Assembly (NCBI RefSeq): GCF_040954645.1
Contig: NC_092805.1
Span: 71,285,186 to 71,349,185, forward strand
Length of the DNA: 64,000 nt
Direction of reading: 5' to 3'
Source of the DNA: Diabrotica undecimpunctata
Lineage: Eukaryota; Arthropoda; Insecta; Coleoptera; Chrysomelidae
This document shows positions 32,201-42,061 of this stretch, piece after piece. Position 1 is the stretch's first letter, and each line of letters opens with the position of its first letter. The notes beneath the pieces are model-generated. The model saw only the letters and a program-made list of their open reading frames with translations. It did not search any database and had not been told where the DNA came from. The position numbers and the translations under genes were made by a program.

Positions 32201-32407
32201 GTGAACTTTCAATCGGCCAAGTTATGTCAGAAGTACATACCTTGCACAGTTATTAAGGTCATTTCTCCTTTAATTTATGAGTTGAAGGAAACTTCCACTG
32301 GCAGGAAACTAGGAAGGTTTCATGTCAAAGACTTACTGGAGGACAAGACAGTAGGTCCACATAACTTGTCAGATAATTTGGATTCTTCATCTTCAGATGA
32401 AGATTAA
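29003..32407 (+). CDS. pol: Pol of E2: protease, reverse transcriptase, RNase H, integrase (intact)
   Basis: 1,134 codons from the first codon after the -1 slip. Protease: ALLDTGSNISILG with D-T-G at residues 121-123. RT: VCFDGRKLN, MPFGLVSAPQT and Y-L-D-D at 426-429 (30278-30289). RNase H: catalytic Asp in MTDCSNTASGG (578), ITDHSSL and ADALSR. Integrase: HHCC zinc finger HDHPTAAH (from 767) with CKICATC (804-810), then D837, D897 and E933, exactly 35 residues between the last two. A GPY/F-like C-terminal module (KYIPCTVIKV) precedes an acidic tail. Domain order PR-RT-RH-IN is Ty3/gypsy. It makes cDNA from the RNA and integrates it. No lesion seen, so this copy may be able to supply enzymes to the damaged ones. 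Confidence 0.93.
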   Translation, partial: RQKGWVGPGSYSSSKYREYKHCPNSSKPRNQFLESGCPSFHKPNISRSTERQKTTERQIPTEERTTLIEHEHRDSSVVSSSNLLSSFVDLDINSLLVRKNKDNRPYLEISILGHSCLALLDTGSNISILGSLGLEFLQNSNVNIGIDQSLQVTTADGQIQPILGQFTTEISVSFCKRMITFFVIPSVKNSVILGMDFLKTFNSELNFTEFSLSVSSFNISCVNAVKDMSRLNAQELEQLNSVITSFSSISSKNQLGRTHLIEHHIDVGSSKPFRQYQYPLPQAWHESLVKEVDEILKLGIIEPSTSSFCSPLWLTKKKDGTFRVCFDGRKLNGITMNRDAYPIPRIDIILSKLQNAKFISSIDLKKAFLQIPLSEESKKLTAFAVNGKGLYQFTTMPFGLVSAPQTMCRLMDLVIGPALDPFCQYYLDDILVITPDFETHISVLQQLFQRLKDANLTINLDKSSFCRDSIKFLGYVVDSQGLRTDPDKISAIRDFPVPKNTTQVRRLLGMVGYYKKFVKSYSTLLSPITDLLQNRKKGQNIVWTPEANEAFIKIKEALTNSPVMVAPDFTKPFYLMTDCSNTASGGVLYQMVDGEEHPIAYTSKKLNKAQKNYTTTEKELLAIITGIEHFRYFLEGRSFTVITDHSSLVWLQNMKNPSPRLARWILKLAQYDYKIIHRKAAGVVVADALSRTFDINLLDLSSLQPDDWYRKMLYDVQNVPGKFPDFKVEHGVLYKHVLSSMDALTGMSDWKIVVPTPNRAEVLATFHDHPTAAHFGFYKTFRRISELYYWPKMRQTVRSYIAKCKICATCKPTNLPQPGLMGSYRRIDFPFQLISLDLIGPYPRSYKGSQYALVVVDYFTKFPLVHTMSKATTSSIIKYLENEVFLIYGVPQIVSCDNGPQFTAKAFRDLMSKYNVQKIWYNANYHPQVNHTERVNKSIVTALRSYSFPDQRAWDTHIHSIVQAIRTSSHEITKCPPSYLMFGRHVPLSGDYFGTISENANNFPTISDKLHRLEDIQHLPDIYVDVRKRLKASYSRNKCHYDLRKRELSFRIGDSVLKRNFVKSDKVNFQSAKLCQKYIPCTVIKVISPLIYELKETSTGRKLGRFHVKDLLEDKTVGPHNLSDNLDSSSSDED

Positions 32408-33198
32408 CTGGTCCTTTATCAATGCTGTACCAGTTTGGTTATTTAAGATCGGTTTATCTATTTTTGTTTACCTGGCAAAACAATAAGAGTAGTGCTATTT
32501 TGCCTTCTATTTTTTTTATCTTATCTTAATGTTGGTTATTATCTTAGTTTATGGACTTGTTAATTTTGTTGTTTGTTTTCTCTAAAAAGTCCAACTGCAT
32601 ATCATAGGAGTACAGGATGGATATATGGGAATTTCCCCATCTTGAGTTGAATAGATATTTACAGGGATAATGCGGAAAACATTCCAAATATTTTCTTTAA
32701 TAGTGTTGTATGGTTTTGTGGACCATGGCCATAAAGCTTATGCATTCATATTCACTTACTGTGTCGGTGTTTTAGCGTGGGTTCAGGATTGATCACCCTG
32801 GATGTGTGCCCTCACTTGGCTCAGAAATATATCTATACATATTAGTTGTTTCTTGAATGTCTCTTAGGTTGAAATTAGAATGTGTCATTTAGAATTGGAT
32901 CGTTCTGATATTCAGCAATAAGTAAGTCTGTTTAACTTGGTTTGTTATCTCCTATGTTGTTATCTTCTCAAGAATTTGAGTTTAACATATCTTAGTATCT
33001 TGAGTTTGTACCTGTCTACCTACCATTCGTACGGATTGGTAGATGTGAGTTTATCTTTACCTTGAGTGTACCTTTATCTTTACCTTAATTGAGTTTATCT
33101 CGTACCTTTACCTTAATTGGTTTATCTCATACCTTTACCTTAAGTTAGTTATCTTTACCTTTACCTGGATAAGTTTATTTCTTATCTATATCTTATGA

Positions 33199-33280
<82 letters not shown>

Positions 33281-34409
33281 TATCTTTATCTTGATTATGG
33301 AGTCCTAAAAATCTGTCCTTTACTGTTCTTGTCGTGAGTAAAGAATTGGACCACGTCAATAGTACAGTTTTGGGTATTACAGTTAGGATCTCTTTTACCT
33401 TTCCTTCTACCAAGTGTATAGCTGGTAGAAGTGAGTTTTGTGCATACCCTCTACCATGAGTAGATCTGGACTTGCAATTATCTTTTACCTTTTGTGCATA
33501 TTCGTTACTACGAGTTGGGATTGCAGTTAACTTACTTATTTTTTTTTTTTTAGCATACCCTATACCATGAGTATAGTGGGCTTGCTAGTATCTAGGCTTG
33601 CTAGTGCCTTTACCGATTGTGTGTTTTTCCTACCGCTGCTAAAGCAAGTAGATGTATTGAATTATCTTTTACCTTGAATTTTCGAATATGTTGCTGATAT
33701 CCAGAACCATATCATATAGATGTTTAGGTTTGTAGTAATATAGTTTCAACTAGTCCTAATAAATTAAGCCCTCATTGAACTCTTGAGTGATTGATAGAAT
33801 CTGTTTGCTCTAGTGTCAACGTTGGGTAAAATTGATAGGACTTTGTTTGAGTTTGTGTTGTGAATGGTTCTTGGTCCTATCTTTTAGAGGTTGTTAACAC
33901 ACCTCAGTAGTGTAGTTTATTTATAGTTTTACTAATACTTGGAAATATAGAATTTAAGTATTGTCGAAGGTTAATTTACTCTATATAAGGTTGAATTGAA
34001 TTATATTGAATATATTGGTATTGAGATTGATATTGCTATAAGGTTATTGAATTATATTTAGAAAGTACCTAAGTGATTGGGTTATATGTTTTTTTTACTT
34101 TTCTTAATACTTTGTCTAAATAAATTAAATTATTTTAATTTTTTTTGGTAAATTACACATTATTAAATAGATCACATGCTGTCTGTCTACTGTACGTCTG
34201 TCAGTGTCATTACTTTTATCCCATCTAATGAGTAAACAGTGTGGCTGATAAGCTCAAAATCCTTGTGGTTGACACCACAACGTTTCGGCTTCATCATATT
34301 CATCGTTTGGTTTGTCTTTAAGGCTAGATTGTCCTAGACAATAAAAAAAAAAAGGAAACTTCTGGTAAGTGGAAAGTTTTCCTTTTTTTTTTCTGGAGTT
34401 GAGGGAGGA
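32408..34409 (+). other. 3' noncoding region of E2 with (AT)n, hairpins and polypurine tract
   Basis: No ORF of note. The (AT)n at 33202-33278 is greatly expanded relative to E1 and E3. The same three hairpins lie at 34265-34393, followed by the polypurine tract and LTR 3. Confidence 0.75.
33202..33278. repeat. (AT)n microsatellite in E2
   Basis: About 77 bp of AT repeats where E1 and E3 have only ATATATAT. Confidence 0.95.
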
Positions 34410-34500
34410 TGTAGCAGTCACAACTGCTAACATATAATTAATTAATATAATTTATTATTAAAATCCTAAAACTCCTCAGAATCCCGTTTATGAAACGTTT

Positions 34501-34713
34501 ATGGGCAATAGACGAGACGATGCGCAAACTAAAATGAGCAAGAGGTGCTCGGCGAAGGTCAGTATTGGCCAACTACTCAAGCAGAGAGGTGTATTTCTCC
34601 AAGCCTTAACCGGCATTTTTTTGTCTTTAAATCGGGTAGAAAATCTGGGATTGGCTTTAATATTTTCCCCGAACATCAAGGGAGAAATTAGAACAGATGA
34701 TAAAGAATCTTGA
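34501..34713 (+). CDS. Small ORF in the LTR before the intron (70 aa)
   Basis: ATG at 34501, MGNRRDDAQTKMSKRC... to TGA, in the sense strand of LTR 3. The same ORF is open in LTR 4 (minus 38695-38483) and, with a different middle part, in LTR 9 (63668-63877). In LTRs 1, 2, 5 and 6 it is broken by T-run length. No known domain. It may be an upstream ORF of the element RNA or chance. Confidence 0.25.
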   Translation: MGNRRDDAQTKMSKRCSAKVSIGQLLKQRGVFLQALTGIFLSLNRVENLGLALIFSPNIKGEIRTDDKES

Positions 34714-34797
34714 TTGAAAAACCGACTTCCAAATCTATAGAAATGAATATTTAAGACCCGGCTTCCAAATCAACTGAAATAATTATTTAAAACCCAG

Positions 34798-35160
34798 GTG
34801 AGCAATTAAATCATTTAGTTTTATAGGCCTATCATTTTATTGATATTTTCATTGTCTTTTGAAATATTAAAAGTGTAAAATCCGAGTTTTCTCATATGTA
34901 TCATGTGGCCTTGAGCCTAGATCGTTAATTTATCGGACACCTAATTAGTTTTTCTGTTTTTTTGTATACCTACTCAGTATAAAAAGTTTCATGCCTGATT
35001 TACTAGATATTCTTTAAATGCGCAGACGCAATAAATAAGACAGGATGACCGTCAGCTGATAAAATAAAATGTTTGTTTGTTGTGGTAATTCGATGTAAGA
35101 GTATGTGTTGACAGTCATCTTTGGGTGCCTTGATGTTTCTCTAAATGTTATTTTTTGTAG
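34798..35160 (+). other. Intron within LTR 3 (363 bp)
   Basis: CCCAG|GTGAGC...TTTTTTGTAG|ATTTC. Donor and acceptor fit the consensus, and TCTCTAAAT near the acceptor could be a branch site. LTR 1 and LTR 2 have the exact joined product CCCAG|ATTTC. Confidence 0.85.
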
Positions 35161-36475
35161 ATTTCACCCGATTAGGATAACGTTTAATACTAGAATTAGT
35201 TGAACCAAACACCTAATTCAACCCATTGGAAACCAGGAACCGATTGTCTCCAGAACCACAGCGTTCCTCTTCATGCGTTTTTTTTTCGGAGCCTCAAGGA
35301 TCGTCAGAGTCTTAAGGGGACTTATCCAGGACCGCTGTAGTGTTGTGACAGACAGTAACAACTAGTTTCTCAGGGTTAAGGTTTTTCTTGTAATTTACAA
35401 CTTTGTATATGCATATACCAAGGTTAGTACTTATTACAGTTTTTGTAACATCTATAAAAGTTAGGTAAATAGCTATTAATTAATTAAATTAGATTCATTG
35501 TTAGGGAAGGGGTTCATGATTTTTGTATAGCGGTTTTTAAAAGGGAAGGGAAGAAATTTATGTATCAGCGTTTTTTTAAAAATTATATATATATATATCT
35601 TTCCGAGTCTGTTGGCCATACTCATCACACTTGATCACTTTAGATATCTCCCAGCATCTGTGTGTAAGCATAACACTTACACATAGATCTGGTGTTTAGC
35701 TGCTTCGACACATATTAGTCGTATATTTGTTAGGTAAGGTAGTTTCTTTTGTATAACCGTCACGGTTTTTTTTTGTTTTTAGTATTTATATTCCCTACCT
35801 TACCTATCTAGGATTTAACCTTCGTAACTAACCTTAGTGTTAAGATTTCGCTTCTCCCATGGACTTAGATTATAGATTTACTAATACACCTTTTCGTTTG
35901 GCCCAGTAGTGGGGATATTTAATTTTGTCGTGGCTTTTTGGTCCTCGCATACCGTAGCCCCACTACTGTAATTATATTTTCTCTATGTATATATATAGGT
36001 GAGTTTTGTTAGTTGTTAATATTATAAATATATTTGTTACAAATAGTTTTGCTTTTATTTCAGTTCCTGCTTACAGTTATAATATAGCAGAACAAGGTCA
36101 ATAGTGTCTTTTCGGTTTTTAAACATTATTACAGGGTATTAAATCAATAGTACCTTATTCCTTGTTGTTCATAACTTCATTTATTTTTTTTGTTAATTTC
36201 CTTCAGAAATTAGCTGGCGCCCATTTTAGTATTTTCCTAGGCATCTCCGTATATTCTCTTATCTTACCCCTTTTATAGTTCCAGATTTTCCGGTGCATTA
36301 TTATATTGTATTCTTTTGGTTAAAAGATCTCTTTTCCCCTTATCTCAAAGCCAAATTCTAGTGTAGTGAGGCTAGCCCGAATTCGTGCTTGAGGTTTTGT
36401 GTCTCTGTGTTCTTTTGAGCTAAGCCATTCTTTTTATTTTAACTTCTTTGCTAGTTCTTCTCTAATTGTGGGTTA

Positions 36476-36598
36476 GAACCAAGAGTTAAAGAACACAGCT
36501 GAAAATTAAAATACAACACCAAAGGTACACAACCAGAAATTAAAGTGGGAGAAAAAAAAAACCAAAGATATAAAGCCAAAAGTACGTGCAAAAAAGAG
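36476..36598 (-). repeat. Inverted leader fragment of the same family
   Basis: Reverse complement of the element leader, ending at GAACC where LTR 3 breaks off after an 8-9 bp unmatched joint. It follows LTR 4 on the minus strand. Confidence 0.8.
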
Positions 36599-36616
36599 GC
36601 CCCACGTTGGGCGCCA
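36599..36616 (-). promoter_or_regulatory. Primer-binding site beside LTR 4 (Lys type, intact)
   Basis: Minus strand TGGCGCCCAACGTGGGGC. A second TGGCGCCCAAC lies 35 bp inside the LTR end, so the LTR/primer junction is duplicated. Confidence 0.65.
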
Positions 36617-38786
36617 ATTGAAACAACTCAAATTCAGTTGGGCGCCAATTGAAACAACTTAAGTTGCAAACGCAAAAGCGCCAATTGAAACCTAAATAAA
36701 ATTTAGGGGTGGTATATGGAGAAGGAGATGATCAATTAGAGAAGAACTAGCAAAGAAGTTAAAATAAAAAGAATGGCTTAGCTCAAAAGAACACAGAGAC
36801 ACAAAACCTCAAGCACGAATTCGGGCTAGCCTCACTACACTAGAATTTGGCTTTGAGATAAGGGGAAAAGAGATCTTTTAACCAAAAGAATACAATATAA
36901 TAATGCACCGGAAAATCTTTAACTATAAAAGGGGTAAGATAAGAGAATATACGGAGATGCCTAGGAAAATACTAAAATGGGCGCCAGCTAATTTCTGAAG
37001 GAAATTAACAAAAAATAAATGAAGTTATGAACAACAAGGAATAAAGTACTATTGATTTAATACCCTGTAATAATGTTTAAAAACCGAAAAGACACTATTG
37101 ACCTTGTTATGCTATATTATAATTGTAAGCAGGAACTGAAATAAAAGCAAAACTACTTGTAACAAATATATTTATAATATTAACAACTAACAAAACTCAC
37201 CTATATATATATATATATAGAGAAAATCTAATTACAGTAGTGGGGCTACGGTATGCGAGGACCAAAAAGCCACGACAAAATTAAATATCCCCACTACTGG
37301 GCCAAACGAAAAGGTGTATTAGTAAATCTATAATCTAAATCCATGGGAGAAGCGAGATCTTAACACTAAGGTTAGTTACGAAAGTTAAATCCTAGATAGG
37401 TAAGGTAGGGAATATAAATACTAAGAAAAAAAAACCGTGACGGTTATACAAAAGAAACTACCTTACCTAACAAATATACGACTAATATGTGTCGAAGCAG
37501 CTAAACACCAGATCTATGTGTAAGTGTTATGCTTACACACAGATGCTGGGAGATATCTAAAGTGATCAAGTGTGATGAGTATGGCCAACAGACTCGGAAA
37601 GATATATATATAATTTTTAAAAACCCTGATGCATAAATTTCTTCCCTTCCCTTTTAAAAACAGCTATACAAAAATCATGAACCCCTTCCCTAACAATGAA
37701 TCTAATTTAATTAATTAATAGCTATTTACCTAACTTTTATAGATGTTACAAAAAACTGTAATAAGTACTAACCTTGGTATATGCATATACAAAGTTGTAA
37801 ATTACAAGAAAAACCTTAACCCTGAGAAACTAGTTGTTACTGTCTGTCACAACACTACAGCGGTCCTGGATAAGTCCCCTTAAGACTCTGACGATCCTTG
37901 AGGCTCCGAAAAAAAAACGAATGAAGAGGAACGCTGGGGTTCTGGAGACAATCGGTTCCTGGTTTCCAATGGGTTGAATTAGGTGTTTGGTTAAACTAAT
38001 TCTAGTATTAAACGTTATCCTAATCGGGTGAAATCTACAAAAAATAACATTTAGAGAAACATCAAGGCACCCAAAGATGACTGTCAACACATACTCTTAC
38101 ATCGAATTACCACAACAAACAAACATTTTATTTTATCAGCTGACTGTCATCCTGTCTTATTTATTGCGTCTGCGCATTTAAAGAATATCTAGTAAATCAG
38201 GCATGAAACTTTTTAAACTGAGTAGGTATACAAAAAAACAGAACAACTAATTAGGTGTCCGATAAATTAACGATCTAGGCTCAAGGCCACATGATACATA
38301 TGAGAAAACTCGGATTTTACACTTTTAATATTTCAAAAGACAATGAAAATATCAATAAAATGATAGGCCTATAAAACTAAATGATTTAATTGCTCACCTG
38401 GGTTTTAAATAATTATTTCAGTAGATTTGGAAGCCGGGTCTTAAATATTCATTTTTATAGATTTGGAAGTCGGTTTTTTCAATCAAGATTCTTTATCATC
38501 TGTTCTAATTTCTCCCTTGATGTTCGGGGAAAATATTAAATCCAATCCCAGATTTTCTACCCGATTTAAAGACAAAAAAATGCCGGTTAAGGCTTGGAGA
38601 AATACACCTCTCTGCTTGAGTTGTTGGCCAAAACTGACCTTCGCCGAGCACCTTTTGATCATTTTAGTTTGCGCATCGTCTCGTCTATTGCCCATAAACG
38701 TTTCATAAACGGGATTCTGAGGGGTTTTAGGATTTCAATAATAAATTATATTAATTAATTATATGTTAGCAGTTGTGACTGCTACA
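36617..38786 (-). repeat. LTR 4 (2,170 bp, minus, intron-containing)
   Basis: Complete LTR from the palindromic tip at 38786 to CAAT at 36617, followed by primer site and leader on the minus strand. There is no gag or pol with it. Confidence 0.9.
38035..38397 (-). other. Intron within LTR 4 (363 bp)
   Basis: Minus strand CAG|GTGAGC...TTTTTTGTAG|ATTTC, the same as in LTR 3. Confidence 0.8.
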
Positions 38787-38802
38787 TCATTATTGCTACA
38801 CA

Positions 38803-39183
38803 TCCAGGTTATTATTATAATTGAATTATTTTACCAGTAATGTTTGCTTGTTTATCCAGTCGTGAACTCAGATGCAAGGTACGGCTACAATCCCTGAGAA
38901 ACCTAGAAATTTCAAAAAAATGTTACTTCCAGACAGTGGTGAATTACTTTGGTGCTACTCCGGACTTTTATAGTGTTAAGATAGTTAAATTTAAAATATT
39001 TAAATAATTTTCCTTTTTAATATATACTTATGTTATTTATTATTAATCCAATATGGATATTTAGTTAATCAAAAAAAGCAATTTATTCAGTCTACCCACA
39101 ATATAGCAAAACAAGGGTACTACGGGTATATTTAATAGAGAATGTAGATAAACTAAATATTGAAATACAAAAACCAATGTTGC
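38803..39183 (-). repeat. Second inverted leader fragment
   Basis: Reverse complement of the leader from CAACATTGG to AACCTGGA. It is joined through ~16 bp of unmatched DNA to the tip of LTR 4, so gag, pol and the 3' region are missing. The 39183 end is followed by a duplicated CAATGTTGC and AT-rich filler. Confidence 0.8.
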
Positions 39184-39233
39184 CAATGTTGCAATATATA
39201 CACATTAACATTATACATTTATATATATATACA

Positions 39234-39270
39234 TAATAATTATATGTTAGCAGTCACAACTGCTAACATA
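39234..39270. repeat. Fold-back palindrome of two LTR tips
   Basis: ATTATATGTTAGCAGT-CACA-ACTGCTAACATATAAT: two LTR tips head to head around the CACA loop, the left one only ~25 bp long. Confidence 0.8.
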
Positions 39271-41446
39271 TAATTAATTAATATAATTTATTATTGAAAT
39301 CCTAAAACCCCTCAGAATCCCGTTTATGAAACGTTTATGGGCAATAGATGAGACGATGCGCAAACTAAAATGATCAAGAGGTGCTCGGCGAAGGTCAGTA
39401 TTGGCCAACTACTCACGCAGAGAGGTGTATTTCTCCAAGCCTTAACCGGCATTTTTTTTGTCTTTAAATCGGGTAGAAAATCTGGGATTGGATTTAATAT
39501 TTTCCCCGAACATCAAGGGAGAAATTAGAACAGATGATAAAGAATCTTGATTGAAAAACCGACTTCCAAATCTATAGAAATGAATATTTAAGACCCGGCT
39601 TCCAAATCTACTGAAATAATTATTTAAAACCCAGGTGAGCAATTAAATCATTTAGTTTTATAGGCCTATCATTTTATTGATATTTTCATTGTCTTTTGAA
39701 ATATTAAAAGTGTAAAATCCGAGTTTTCTCATATGTATCATGTGGCCTTGAGCCTAGATCGTTAATTTATCGGACACCTAATTAGTTTTTCTGTTTTTTT
39801 GTATACCTACTACTCGGTATAAAAAGTTTCATGCCTGATTTACTAGATATTCTTTAAATGCGCAGACGCAATAAATAGACAGGATGACAGTCAGCTGATA
39901 AAATAAAATGTTTGTTTGTTGTGGTAATTCGATGTAAGAGTATGTGTTGACAGTCATCTTTGGGTGCCTTGATGTTTCTCTAAATGTTATTTTTTGTAGA
40001 TTTCACCCGATTAGGATAACGTTTAATACTAGAATTAGTTTAACCAAACACCTAATTCAACCCATTGGAAACCAGGAACCGATTGTCTCCAGAACCACAG
40101 CGTTCCTCTTCATTCGTTTTTTTTTCGGAGCCTCAAGGATCGTCAGAGTCTTAAGGGGACTTATCCAGGACCGCTGTAGTGTTGTGACAGACAGTAACAA
40201 CTAGTTTCTCAGGGTTAAGGTTTTTCTTGTAATTTACAACTTTGTATATGCATATACCAAGGTTAGTACTTATTACAGTTTTTGTAACATCTATAAAAGT
40301 TAGGTAAATAGCTATTAATTAATTAAATTAGATTCATTGTTAGGGAAGGGGTTAATGATTTTTGTATAGCGGTTTTTAAAAGGGAAGGGAAGAAATTTAT
40401 GTATCAGGGTTTTTAAAAATTATATATATATCTTTCCGAGTCTGTTGGCCATACTCATCACACTTGATCACTTTAGATATCTCCCAGCATCTGTGTGTAA
40501 GCATAACACTTACACATAGATCTGGTGTTTAGCTGCTTCGACACATATTAGTTGTATATTTGTTAGGTAAGGTAGTTTCTTTTGTATAACCGTCACGGTT
40601 TTTTTTAGTATTTATATTCCCTACCTTACCTATCTAGGATTTAACTTTCGTAACTAACCTTAGTGTTAAGATTTCGCTTCTCCCATGGACTTAGATTATA
40701 TATTTACTAATACACCTTTTCGTTTGGCCCAGTAGTGGGGATATCTAATTTTGTCGTGGCTTTTTGGTCCTCGCATACCGTAGCCCCACTACTGTAATTA
40801 TATTTTCTATATATAGATATAGGTGAGTTTTGTTAGTTGTTAATATTATAAATATATTTGTTACAAGTAGTTTTGCTTTTATTTCAGTTCCTGCTTACAA
40901 TTATAATATAGCAGAACAAGGTCAATAGTGTCTTTTCGGTTTTTAAACATTATTACAGGGTATTAAATCAATAGTACTTTATTCCTTGTTGTTCATAACT
41001 TCATTTATTTTTTTTTTGTTAATTTCCTTCAGAAATTAGCTGGCGCCCATTTTAGTATTTTCCTAGGCATCTCCGTATATTCTCTTATCTTACCCCTTTT
41101 ATAGTTCCAGATTTTCCGGTGCATTATTATATTGTATTCTTTTGGTTAAAAGATCTCTTTTCCCCTTATCTCAAAGCCAAATTCTAGTGTAGTGAGGCTA
41201 GCCCGAATTCGTGCTTGAGGTTTTGTGTCTCTGTGTTCTTTTGAGCTAAGCCATTCTTTTATTATAACTTCTTTGCTAGTTCTTCTCTAATTGATCATCT
41301 CCTTCTCCATATACCACCCCTAAATTTTATTTAGGTTTAAATTGGCGCTTTTGCGTTTGCAATTTGGTTAGGTTTCAATTGGCGCTTTTGCGTTTGCAAC
41401 TTGAGTTGTTTCAATTGGCGCCCAACTGAATTTAAGTTGTTTCAAT
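39248..41446 (+). repeat. LTR 5 (about 2.2 kb, intron-containing)
   Basis: 5' LTR of E3. The first two bases TG are replaced by the fold-back. Its 3' end has a TGGCGCCCAACTG (41416-41428) just 30 bp before the disrupted primer site. Confidence 0.9.
39635..39999 (+). other. Intron within LTR 5 (365 bp)
   Basis: CCCAG|GTGAGC...TTTTTTGTAG|ATTTC. Confidence 0.85.
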
Positions 41447-41467
41447 TGGCTAGACCCAAACGTGGGG
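41447..41467 (+). promoter_or_regulatory. Altered primer-binding site of E3
   Basis: Same disrupted TGGCTAGACCCAAACGTGGGG form as in E2. Confidence 0.6.
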
Positions 41468-42061
41468 CCTCTTTTTTTTGCACATACTTTTGGCTTTATA
41501 TCTTTGGTTTTTTTTTTTTCTCCCACTTTAATTTCTGGTTGTGTACCTTTGGTGTTGTATTTTAATTTTCAGCTGTGTTCTTTAACTCTTGGTTTCTTAA
41601 CTGCAACATTGGTTTTTGTATTTCAATATTTAGTTTATCTACATTCTCTATTAAATATACCCGTAGTACCCTTGTTTTGCTATATTGTGGGTAGACTGAA
41701 TAAATTGCTTTTTTGATTAACTAAATATCCATATTGGATTAATAATAAATAACATAAGTATATATTAAAAAGGAAAATTATTTAAATATTTTAAATTTAA
41801 CTATCTTAACACTATAAAAGTCCGGAGTAGCACCAAAGTAATTCACCACTGTCTGGAAGTGACATTTTTTGAAATTTCTAGGTTTCTCAGGGATTGTAGC
41901 CGTACCTTGCATCTGAGTTCACGACTGGATAAACAAGCAAACATTACTGGTAAAATAATTCAATTATAATAATAACCTGGAAACATAGAGTAAGTTAGAC
42001 TTTACCTATTTTATCATAGTTTTCCTCATATATTTTCTGGTATATTTCCAAGTTGTATAAA
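41468..42061 (+). other. 5' leader of E3
   Basis: Noncoding T-rich leader, nearly identical to that of E2. Confidence 0.6.

Larger units (their letters stand above)
25332..36468 (+). mobile_element. Large-LTR Ty3/gypsy element E2 (coding regions intact)
   Basis: LTR 2, altered primer site, leader, gag, pol, 3' region with an expanded (AT)n, and LTR 3, which is cut at 36468. It is the only copy with an unbroken pol. The 5' LTR lacks the intron and the 3' LTR has it, which one round of reverse transcription would not give; recombination with E1 explains it. Confidence 0.9.
34410..36468 (+). repeat. LTR 3 (intron-containing, 3' end truncated)
   Basis: Begins at the TGTAGCAG tip after the polypurine tract and is cut after CTCTAATTG at 36468, where an inverted leader fragment begins. 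It holds the intron at 34798-35160. Confidence 0.9.

Noticed and set aside
37830..38090. 86-codon ORF recurring in LTRs 4, 5, 6, 7 and 8
   Set aside because: It crosses the LTR intron acceptor, is missing from intronless LTRs and has no domain. Recurrence is due to LTR copies.
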